Part shown: piece after piece, positions 11,287 through 17,500 of the stretch | Position numbering within the stretch: the first letter of the stretch is position 1 | How the letters are laid out: every line of letters begins with the position of its first letter | NCBI GenBank assembly: GCA_009663005.1 | Contig: VIGQ01000809.1 | Location: 1 to 17,500, forward strand | Origin: Actinidia chinensis | Lineage: Eukaryota > Streptophyta > Magnoliopsida > Ericales > Actinidiaceae | DNA: 17,500 nucleotides | Direction of reading: 5' to 3' | Program-made: the position numbers and the translations under genes | Notes under the pieces: generated by a model | The model's database searches: none | Seen by the model: only the letters and a program-made list of their open reading frames with translations | What the model was told of the DNA's origin: nothing

Positions 11287-11743
11287 TGTAACTTTTTGAG
11301 TGGTCTGTACTCGACACTAATTGCGCATTATTAGAGTATTCGTTTTTCTTTGTTTCCATTTTGTTGTGCACATATTATATGGCTTTTTAATTATAAACAG
11401 AATTTGTCTTGACCAGACAAATTATTGGGGCTTCTTTAGGGAAGATATGCTAAAGTATTTAGTGTACTTTTCTTATTATCATTGGTTTAGTAAATGTTAT
11501 CATGTGTAGTGCATAGAAAGAAATATGACATATGCCTACAACCGCTATGACTCACATTGGTGATCTGAAGTAACTACATACAGTATTTTTAATTAGTTGG
11601 ACCTATTGGGGCTAATTTTATAAACATTCGTGATCACGTGTTACAATTTTAAAACTATGGAGTCTCATCTCATGAGTCATTTAAAAAAAAAAATTGCATA
11701 TTTTTAAAAAATACACATTGCAAACACATTCGGCTAATGGGCC
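11287..11743 (+). other. 3' untranslated part of the first copia element
   Basis: AT-rich sequence between the Pol stop and the polypurine tract. A frame at 11321-11509 encodes hydrophobic low-complexity sequence and is probably accidental. No extra gene was recognised. Confidence 0.55.
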
Positions 11744-11755
11744 AATGGGGAGAAA
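11744..11755 (+). other. Polypurine tract of the first copia element
   Basis: AATGGGGAGAAA lies immediately before the TG of the 3' LTR. Plant copia PPTs are short G/A runs at exactly this spot, where they prime plus-strand DNA. Confidence 0.7.
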
Positions 11756-12261
11756 TGTTATTTCACGTATATAGTGGCCCACTAGTCTCCACGTTTTTAG
11801 GGATATTGTTATATTAAACTCCATATAATTAAGGCCATTAAACAAGATAAGGTTCAAGCTAATTTATTTTTAATTGGAAACTCCTTTAATGATAAATGAT
11901 AAACCGTTGATGGATTAGGGAATTCTTTTAGGAGTATATCTCTACTAGGACCCTCCCTTCTCTCCTCTCTAAAAAAAGTAGGATGACACCCCCCTTTTAC
12001 GTGTTTATTTTTCCATCAATTCATAATTATTTGGTTTATCCTTTAGAGTTAGAGACTGAGAGAAGAAGGTGAGCCAAAGAAATTAAAGTATTTCAATTAA
12101 AGGGTCAATCAATTGATCAAATGGCTAATAAAAGTAGATCTACTCTACTCTCCATTATTATTGTGAATAATTATTTTATAATAGATGTATTGAATTCATA
12201 TCCTATTCAGTTTTTATTTCCGCATATGTTTTTAAACCGAATTAAATTTTTATGACTTACA
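11756..12261 (+). repeat. 3' LTR of the first copia element
   Basis: Starts TGTTATTTCACG, ends GACTTACA, 506 bp, and pairs with 5588-6082. Shared blocks include GTAGGATGACACC, CCGTTGATGGAT and AATAATTATTT. It may also carry a promoter and poly(A) site acting on host sequence downstream, which is inference only. Confidence 0.9.
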
Positions 12262-12266
12262 TCTCT
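12262..12266. repeat. Target-site duplication, right copy (TCTCT)
   Basis: Identical to 5583-5587, directly after the CA end of the 3' LTR. Confidence 0.85.
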
Positions 12267-12381
12267 CCTCTCCCCGCCTCTGCAGCAGCCGGTTGTGTCC
12301 GAGCCGAGTAGAAGTAGGTTGCACAGTCTGACAATTGTTGATTATGGGCCATGACGAAGTGGCTTTGTCTCCGAGGCTGAG
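12267..12381 (+). pseudogene. 3' part of exon 1 of the interrupted HCNGP/SAP30BP-like gene
   Basis: Seen: frame 12283-12348 reads QQPVVSEPSRSRLHS then LTIVDYG; one base later HDEVALSP (12350-12371) follows in the next frame, and one further shift gives EAE before a GT at 12382. The joined sense LTIVDYG-HDEVALSP-EAE closely resembles what I recall of the conserved core near the N-terminus of plant HCNGP-family proteins. The exon therefore continues across the TCTCT duplication after removal of the retrotransposon. Two single-base shifts are needed, one extra C near 12349 and one missing base near 12372. Family assignment is from memory; the exon nature is supported by the donor and by exon 2. 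Confidence 0.6.
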
Positions 12382-12775
12382 GTACTGTCTGGGTTTGTAT
12401 ACCTGTAATGTATTAATGTTTGTACTGGAAGTTTTGCTTGTTATTTTGAATTTTCCGTGGCAATTAAGCAGATTCCTGGTGTATTGAGGCTATTAAGTTT
12501 GTGTTGGTTTGAGATTTAAGGGATGGAATTTGTGAAAGTAAAAAGAGTAGAGGGAGCATATTACATCTGCCCTGTCGGATCTTTTAACTTTTCCCTTTTC
12601 TTTTTCTTTTCTTTTCATCCACCAAATCCCTTGATCCAAACAACTAAAGGTGCTGGCTTGTGCAATTTTTGTGATAAGGGTTGTCTTTGAGCGTTTGTTT
12701 AAGCAAATGAATAATGACGACTGTTTAAACTGGATTTTTCCTTCCTCCCCCCTGTTCTGGTGTGTTTGATTGTAG
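12382..12775 (+). other. Intron 1 of the host gene
   Basis: Begins GTACTG after GAGGCTGAG and ends TTGATTGTAG, preceded by a pyrimidine-rich tract (CTTCCTCCCCCC). At 394 bp with T-rich content it is an ordinary plant GT..AG intron. No gene is seen inside. Confidence 0.55.
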
Positions 12776-12835
12776 GATGGGGAGATATTGGCACTACTGT
12801 GTTGTCACGATTGATACACACTACAAACGACTAAT
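12776..12835 (+). pseudogene. Exon 2 of the HCNGP/SAP30BP-like gene
   Basis: After the acceptor AG the sequence reads DGEILA (12776-12793) in frame with EAE of exon 1, giving an acidic EAE-DGEI join like the family. A few bases later, in shifted frames, VTI and LQTTN-like codons follow, ending at AAT before GTAATG (12836). Short conserved exons of this kind are plausible for the family. At least two one-base shifts break the frame. No later exon was found in the window. Confidence 0.45.
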
Positions 12836-13097
12836 GTAATGAAAGGTTCATGTTGAGGAACTATGTTGATGCTATTTTCTTTTGTTGTCTAAACACTAAC
12901 ATACTAATTCCTCCAACCCACTTATTTGGCTTTTGTCTTATACTCATCGGAGAGAATGGGGAAAACAACAGTAAACTAGTAGAACATACCTACAGACACA
13001 AAAAAAAAAGATAGGTGTACCCGTATGCTGTTAATCTACTGTTAAGGAGTCACGGGGGATTTGATAGGTTCAAGACATTTAGTGTAGGATAACTATA
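12836..13097 (+). other. Probable start of intron 2 of the host gene
   Basis: Starts GTAATG. T-rich, no open frame, then the second retrotransposon begins. Intron status depends on the exon 2 call. Confidence 0.35.
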
Positions 13098-13757
13098 TGT
13101 TTGTGCCCAAACGAGTTTCCATCATCCACCAACATCAACCCCACACCCTAGACAAAGATTTAACGTGTCGGCCAACAATGCCTACATCCACGGAGGGAAC
13201 AAATAATTCACTATCACAGAATGAATTACAATGAGTACAATAGGGGGAGCTCATCTCCACTCACCTCTCACGCACTCTCTCATCTCTCCATCTCACTGTC
13301 TATCTCTCAGATCTCCACTACCACCAATTCTGCCCATCGCTCTGCCAGATCTCTCGTGCTCCCTCACTACACCTAGCACTCCCCCCAAACCCAACTCTCT
13401 CTCAGCCCCCTCCCCTCTCCTGCACACCACAACCTGTGTGCTCCATTAAATCCCTCTAGGATTACATCTTGCCTCTTCTGCCCCTATGCTCCTCTCCTCC
13501 TCTCCTGCAAATGGAGCCTTTTAAATAGGGGATTGGAGCCTCCTTGTTGACAATCACCACCGCATCCTTCTCTCCTCTGCCATTCTTTTTCCTGCCTCAA
13601 GCCTCTATTAGAGACTCTCTGTCGCTGCAACTTACCAAATGGAGGAATGAGGACTGCAATCTAGAAGATAAGACTTGGCAATTTGAAATGCTTGGCTTTG
13701 GGCTTCATGGGCCTTGGGCCAGGCTTGGGCTTGGTCCAATTTTGGGCTGATCCAACA
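13098..13757 (-). repeat. 3' LTR of the second element (left copy)
   Basis: On the + strand it starts TGTTTGTGCCC and ends GATCCAACA; it aligns with 16357-17011 throughout. Shared blocks include AATAATTCACTATCACAG, CACTGTCTATCTCTCAG and GGGCTTCATGGGCCTTGGG. The two copies differ by many small gaps. Frames at 13231-13449 and 13544-13750 are by-products of its CT-rich composition. Confidence 0.88.
13517..13528 (-). promoter_or_regulatory. TATA-box candidate in the left LTR
   Basis: The minus strand reads CTATTTAAAAGG. The matching place in the right LTR reads CTATTAAAAGG, so the motif is kept in both copies in the strand of the element's transcription. This is the best LTR promoter candidate. 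Confidence 0.4.
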
Positions 13758-13776
13758 ATCTCCCTCCCCCCCTCCA
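13758..13776 (-). other. Polypurine tract of the second element
   Basis: On the minus strand GGAGGGGGGAGGGAGAT directly abuts the LTR start TGTTGG. This is the expected place and composition for plus-strand priming. Confidence 0.8.
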
Positions 13777-14340
13777 GCCATTGAAGTACCTTCATTCTTC
13801 AAGTTATCCATCCCCCACAAACTTCTAGTCCAGCTCCCCCTGTAAGATCACAAGACCAGTAGCCGAGATACCGTTTAACCCTCATTCCGTGGGGCAACTC
13901 CACTTCCACTGAAGTGATGCACTTCCAACCTGAAGTGCCTGCACCTTCTCACTAGGTGCTCTGCTCCCCCCCACCGGGTCGCTGGCAAAGTACGTCCGCT
14001 TTGCAGGTCGTCGTGATTCCATCTCTCCTCCCTTGTGTGCACAGCCGGAGAGTCACCATCACTTATCTTGACGAAGATATTCGTTCTCCCCGGCGACGTC
14101 CCGCCTTCACTGTACATCTACCTGTCTCTCTCCTCTGAGCTTGCTCAATGGACATCCTAATCCTGCCTGTGTTTGCACCTTCTCAGTGTCTGGCCAGAGT
14201 TCTTCTGCATCTTATCCCAAGCATCTCCCTGCGCTCTATACCACTCTGGATATCTTCAGTAAGCATCCTTCTGGTATTCCTGCGCTTGCTTTGCATGCAT
14301 CTGTGCAACATTGCTTTCCTCTCCATTCTTCATACCACTG
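13777..14340 (-). other. Interior 3' part of the second element, unassigned
   Basis: Minus-strand frames at 13875-14117 read arginine- and glycine-rich sequence without a recognised Pol motif. This is where integrase, RT and RNase H should lie in a complete copia element, but only about 560 bp remain. It may be the junction of a large internal deletion or 3' untranslated sequence. Confidence 0.4.
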
Positions 14341-14343
14341 GGC

Positions 14344-14455
14344 CTATGTCGGACAACACAGCTCCTCTTGTCTGGACACTCCCCTCTCGTGATATAGCCC
14401 TTCAATCTTCCTTCTCCTTGCAAACAAGGCATTCCTGTTTCCCTTGAAACTCTGA

Positions 14456-14509
<54 letters not shown>

Positions 14510-14544
14510 ATATGCCTTACCACAAAAACCAACCCCACCTTACC

Positions 14545-14585
<41 letters not shown>

Positions 14586-14640
14586 CTGTCCCTTTGCCAA
14601 CAATCGCATTATCGTTAGCCATCCGAACAAGTCCCATCGC
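14344..14640 (-). pseudogene. Copia protease and pre-integrase remnant
   Basis: Minus strand: MANDNAIVGKGQVRFR starts at 14622 and resembles the protease stretch after the active site. Towards 14455-14345 comes RKIEGLYHERGVSRQEEL, similar to the K-G-LY-L-G segment of the pre-integrase region. The frame between is broken. The catalytic D[ST]G itself was not seen. Confidence 0.55.
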
Positions 14641-14656
14641 ATGCTACAATGTGTAG

Positions 14657-14688
<32 letters not shown>

Positions 14689-14799
14689 TTCCTGAATCAG
14701 GAACTTTCAATCTGACTCTTCATCTGCCGATGCCCGGCCTGCTAGAGACAGCACTCTCATCCCAGCCATCATTGCTGTTGTTTTGCTTGCCATCTGAAG

Positions 14800-15199
14800 A
14801 CTGATCTGGTGGCTTTGTTCCTTGGACAATTCTTCCTTGTCCTTTGTCCCTCCTATCGCAATAAGCACTTAAAGTTCGACCATCTGGATTCTCCATCCGC
14901 CATCATCTTACTGCCTTGACCTCATTCTCTAGAGCCTCCCTTCTTGACCTCGCCTGTGGCCTCTTCTCTGGACTCGTTCGTTAGGTCCGGCCACTCGTAG
15001 TCCCTCTCTGCGCTCTACAACAAGCCTCCTCATAAGCTTTGTACTTGAGATGTATTCTCCTTCCCGGTAACATCTCCCCTCCAATTTTGGTCCACACCCC
15101 ATGAGCCCTCATCTCATCGGGCTACATGTTGGAACACTTCCTGTGTTCAATGCTTGTCAATCTTGCAACATCGTCTCTCGTGCTACATGATAGAACTCA

Positions 15200-15234
<35 letters not shown>

Positions 15235-15245
15235 TTTCCTGTTTC
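14800..15245 (-). pseudogene. Copia gag remnant with a damaged zinc knuckle
   Basis: Minus strand: IRQCIGHDEFYHVARET lies at about 15220-15170 and AHGVWTKIGGEML near 15105-15065, both resembling the middle of copia Gag. At 14873-14823 FKC..C..EGQRTRKNC looks like a nucleocapsid zinc knuckle: two bases are missing between the first two cysteines and the histidine codon reads CAA. An acidic and polar linker follows towards the protease. The match is by eye; each piece alone is weak, but order and spacing agree. Confidence 0.5.
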
Positions 15246-15467
15246 AATCATCTCATTCCTCATCCTTGTTTTTCCGGGGCGTAATCCGCATCTGAAAGCT
15301 TATCAGGGCTCTCAATTAATTCTCCGCCTTTCTAACTCTTCTTTCTCCCCCCAAAAAAAAATGGAAGCAAAATCCTTCAAAACCGACCTCGCTCGGATGA
15401 ATCCGGAATGCCGAGAAACAAACTCAGACAGGGCTTTCCTTTCCGTCCCTGGCAAAATCAGACACTT

Positions 15468-15648
15468 CTGGGACCAAATTGATCAAATCATAACTTCAGG
15501 GACTAAATTTTTTGGAAATTTCAATTTTTCCGGGACCCTAAATTGCAATTCCCCCAAGTCCCAGGGACCAACTGCAATTTTTCTTTCCAAACTTCAGGGA
15601 CCAAATTGAAAATATCAGAAAGTTCAGGACCAAACGTGTAATTTTCCA
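15468..15648. repeat. Reiterated GGGACCAAATT-like words
   Basis: Six diverged units, GGGACCAAATTG, GGGACTAAATTT, GGGACCCTAAATTG, GGGACCAACTGC, GGGACCAAATTG and AGGACCAAACG, occur about every 25-40 bases, mostly preceded by TTCAG. On the minus strand they read CAATTTGGTCCC. The pattern suggests decayed tandem repeats in the leader. Confidence 0.7.
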
Positions 15649-15675
15649 TTTTTTGTCAATGGCTGGTCACTCTGG

Positions 15676-15765
15676 TTCGGTCAACAACAGCTGGCTTGGT
15701 CACGACGGCGAAAGTCAACGGCTCAGGTTTGACTGGTCAACGACTCCAGGTTGACCGTCAAACCG
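15676..15765. promoter_or_regulatory. Cluster of TTGAC (W-box core) words
   Basis: GGTCAAC, AGTCAAC, TTTGACTGGTCAAC and GGTTGACCGTCAAA occur within about 90 bases. TTGAC is the core site of plant WRKY factors. Clustering is seen; any stress response of the element is inference. Confidence 0.3.
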
Positions 15766-15774
15766 GCTCCTGAT

Positions 15775-15865
15775 GGCGCGGCTCACCGGATCGGCTCGAA
15801 TCCGGCTCGGCTCGGCACGTGGAAGCGGCTCGGCTCGGTTCCACTCTCAGCTTGCTCGGCTCCAC
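15775..15865. repeat. Reiterated CGGCTCGG words
   Basis: Several copies of GGCTCGG/CGGCTC occur over about 90 bases, including a GGCTCGGCTCGG doublet twice. It sits between the TTGAC cluster and the GCGCGTG block. Short-unit tandem growth inside the leader is the simplest reading. Confidence 0.6.
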
Positions 15866-15883
15866 TCGCGGAGCAATCGTCTG

Positions 15884-16176
15884 CGCGTGGGCGCGTGCCT
15901 GACGCGTTGCCGCCACGCTCCTGGCGCGTGCGGGCCCGTGCGGCCGGGATGAGAGTTGCGCCACTCGCCCTCGGCGCGTGGCGGAGAGCGTGAGGGTGAT
16001 CTAGGAGGCGTGGAGCGCGTGCGGGTGCGCGGGGGACCCTCTTAGCGCGCGTGCGGGCGCGTGGCGCATATCCGGGCGCGTGGCTGGCGCGTGGCGCGTC
16101 GATTCAATCGTCTTCTACCTCTGGGCGCGTGGGCGCGTGGTGGATCTGACGCTCCGACCTTTCAAGGCGCGTGAGG
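15884..16176. repeat. GC-rich block of reiterated GCGCGTG words
   Basis: More than ten GCGCGTG or close variants are spaced irregularly over about 300 bases; the minus strand reads CACGCGC. CpG content is far above the surrounding DNA. Open frames on both strands here (15751-15993, 15758-15964, 16080-16319) arise from the lack of A/T-rich stops and are not supported as genes. Confidence 0.75.
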
Positions 16177-16342
16177 GCTTGTTTGGAGTCCGATTTGACC
16201 TCCGTTTGGTCCTGGAAGCTTCGTATCGAAGGACGAAGGTGATGGTATGCTCAAATCTCAGTTTGAGCAATTCGAATTTGGTCAGAATCCGAAGATGTAC
16301 GCCGGTGGCACTCCGGTGACTCTCTTTCGGTGACTAGAACTT

Positions 16343-16354
16343 GCTCTGATACCA
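16343..16354 (-). other. Primer binding site of the second element, perfect tRNA-iMet match
   Basis: The minus strand reads TGGTATCAGAGC, the full 12-base plant initiator tRNA-Met complement, two bases after the LTR end. This fixes the element's direction. Confidence 0.92.
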
Positions 16355-16356
16355 AT

Positions 16357-16633
16357 TGTTGATGCCAAAAAAGAGTTACCAGCACTCCACCAAATAAACC
16401 ACCACACATAGACAAAGATTTCCATGGTTCGGCCAACAATGCTCCCTCCACGGAAGAGGAAACAAATAATTCACTATCACAGAATGGAATTACAATGAGT
16501 ACAATAGGGAGGAGTATCTCCACCACCTCTAACACTCTCTCATTCTCTCACCCATCTCACTGTCTATCTCTCAGATCTCACAGCTACCAATTCTAGCCCA
16601 CTCTCTGCCAGATCTCTCTGTGCTCTCGGTTGA

Positions 16634-16665
<32 letters not shown>

Positions 16666-17011
16666 CCAACTCCTATCCAGCCCCTCTCTGCACACCGCAA
16701 CAAAGCTGTGGGCTCGGAATCCTCGAAGGATTACATCTTGCTATTCTTCCCTATGCCTCTCTCAAATGGAGCCTTTTAATAGGGGATTGGAGCCTCAGTG
16801 TTGACAAATCACCAGCCGCATCCTCTCTCTCTGCCATTCTTTTCCTTCTCAGCCCTCCCTTCTATAGAGACTCTCTGTATCTGACCAATTTACCAAATGG
16901 AGGAATGAGGAATGCATCAGAAGAGACGACTTGGCAATTGCAAGGCTGGATTTGGGCTTCATGGGCCTTGGGCAAGGCTTGGGGCTGGCTCCAATTTTGG
17001 CTGGATCAACA
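16357..17011 (-). repeat. 5' LTR of the second element (right copy)
   Basis: On the + strand starts TGTTGATGCC and ends TGGATCAACA. Its ends therefore form an imperfect inverted repeat, as is usual for LTRs. It pairs with 13098-13757. Frames at 16251-16535 and 16849-17156 are by-products. Confidence 0.9.
16772..16782 (-). promoter_or_regulatory. TATA-box candidate in the right LTR
   Basis: The minus strand reads CTATTAAAAGG, in register with the candidate in the other LTR. As this is the 5' LTR, it is the copy that would drive element transcription. Confidence 0.4.
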
Positions 17012-17500
17012 ATAAGACTAGTATTAGTATTTGCAAAGTGTTGGGCAGTACCAAATGTGAAAGGATTTGAAGGATATGGTTTATGAGGGTTATGAGTGGT
17101 GGTGCAAGAGAAGAACAATATTGAGAAAGATAAGAGAAGATGGAATAAAGGAACAAATGCCTTGGTAGGATGTCACCAGTTGGCTATGGACCTTCGAGAC
17201 TAGGGGCACGGACACAGCAATATGGTTCCTTCATGACTGCATGATAATTTGAATAATTGCTGTAATTGTGTTGCAAAATGAACAAGGGGCACATCCCAGT
17301 CTATTCATCTTGGAGTATGATTTTGAGGTGATTAACGGGAGAGATTGCTGAGACGCTGCATCAACAGATTCAATTTACAGCCACGTGTTCTAAAATCTTA
17401 TCTTGTTTGAGGGCACGGCAGAATGTTGTGTGACGCCTTTGTTCACTGCTTTCACTTCAAGCAAGTTTTGCTAAACAATCTTTTTATGCTTAGACAATAA
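17012..17500. other. Right flank, no gene identified
   Basis: Base composition is balanced and there is no long open frame. It might be further intron sequence of the interrupted host gene, since no later exon of that family was found before it. CCACGTGT near 17380 contains a G-box core (CACGTG), a weak single motif. Confidence 0.3.

Larger units (their letters stand above)
5588..12261 (+). mobile_element. Full-length Ty1/copia LTR retrotransposon, decayed
   Basis: Seen: two LTRs starting TGTTAT and ending GACTTACA, a PBS after the left LTR, a purine tract before the right LTR, a perfect 5-bp TSD, and gag, protease, integrase, RT and RNase H remnants in that order. Integrase before RT defines the copia superfamily. 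The element is 6674 bp. Every domain has stops and frameshifts and the RT motif is YVAD instead of YVDD, so it should not be autonomous as written. It lies in the sense direction inside the first exon of the host gene. I do not assign a named lineage. Confidence 0.92.
15250..16342 (-). other. Long leader of the second element, between PBS and gag
   Basis: About 1.1 kb without element coding motifs. It has three distinct parts: a GC-rich block of GCGCGTG words (15880-16180), a block with GGTCAAC/GGCTCGG words (15660-15870), and an array of GGGACCAAATT-like words (15468-15648). The + strand frame 15154-15609 (151 codons) runs against the element, spans the array, and is rejected as a gene. Confidence 0.55.
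13098..17011 (-). mobile_element. Internally deleted Ty1/copia-type element on the minus strand
   Basis: Seen: two direct LTRs (13098-13757 and 16357-17011), both read TG..CA; on the minus strand a perfect tRNA-iMet PBS follows the right LTR and a G-rich PPT precedes the left LTR. So the right copy is the 5' LTR and transcription would run leftwards. The interior is 2599 bp, too short for full gag-pol, and shows only gag and protease remnants. No integrase DDE core, RT YVDD or RNase H motif was found. It would need another element's proteins to move. The flanking five bases (CTATA left, ATAAG right) do not match as a TSD. Confidence 0.85.

Noticed and set aside
13231..13449. Ser/Pro/Leu-rich + strand frame, with a possible signal peptide look
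   Set aside because: It lies wholly inside an LTR, opposite to the element's transcription, and the paired LTR does not keep the frame.
15154..15609. 151-codon + strand open frame, one of the two longest in the window
   Set aside because: It runs against the direction of the second element, starts inside its gag remnant and ends in the GGGACCAAATT array; its C-terminal part merely translates the repeat units.
15884..16176. GCGCGTG repeats considered as a CRISPR-like array
   Set aside because: Unit length is about 7 bases with irregular spacing and no constant spacer size, and the context is a plant retrotransposon leader.
15751..16319. Overlapping open frames on both strands in the GC-rich block
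   Set aside because: High GC removes stop codons; the proteins are Arg/Ala/Pro-rich low complexity made from the repeated words.
13098..17011. The two similar blocks considered as a segmental duplication
   Set aside because: TG..CA ends, a perfect PBS on one inner side and a PPT on the other show they are LTRs of one element.

Overview
The window looks like nuclear DNA of a flowering plant, probably a eudicot. The evidence is AT-rich non-coding sequence with many A/T runs, telo-box motifs (AAACCCTA) in front of a gene start, GT..AG intron signals, and two Ty1/copia LTR retrotransposons whose primer binding sites match plant initiator tRNA-Met. Nothing looks bacterial or organellar. The species cannot be named from the sequence.

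Layout: 1-5250 is mostly AT-rich intergenic DNA with simple repeats and no gene I can support. From about 5290 a plant gene begins on the + strand (telo boxes, then exon-like sequence). By motif memory it resembles the HCNGP / SAP30-binding-protein-like family, although its frame is broken by several one-base shifts. Its first exon is split by a full-length Ty1/copia element at 5588-12261: two LTRs of about 500 bp, a perfect TCTCT target-site duplication, a PBS, a PPT, and decayed gag-protease-integrase-RT-RNase H in copia order. After the element the host exon resumes, ends at a GT donor (12382), and a short second exon follows at about 12776-12835.

A second, shorter copia-type element lies on the minus strand at 13098-17011, possibly in the following intron. 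It has LTRs of about 655 bp, a perfect 12-base PBS and a G-rich PPT. Its 2.6 kb interior keeps only gag/protease traces and a long, partly GC-rich leader; integrase, RT and RNase H were not found. The last 490 bases hold nothing I can identify.

A recurring theme is single-base insertions and deletions: in the host exons, in both elements' coding regions, and between paired LTRs. This fits either true decay of a dead locus or an unpolished long-read assembly, and the sequence alone cannot decide. I found no new biological system. The best points are the interrupted host gene, the YVAD change in the RT active site, and the reiterated GC-rich leader of the second element.
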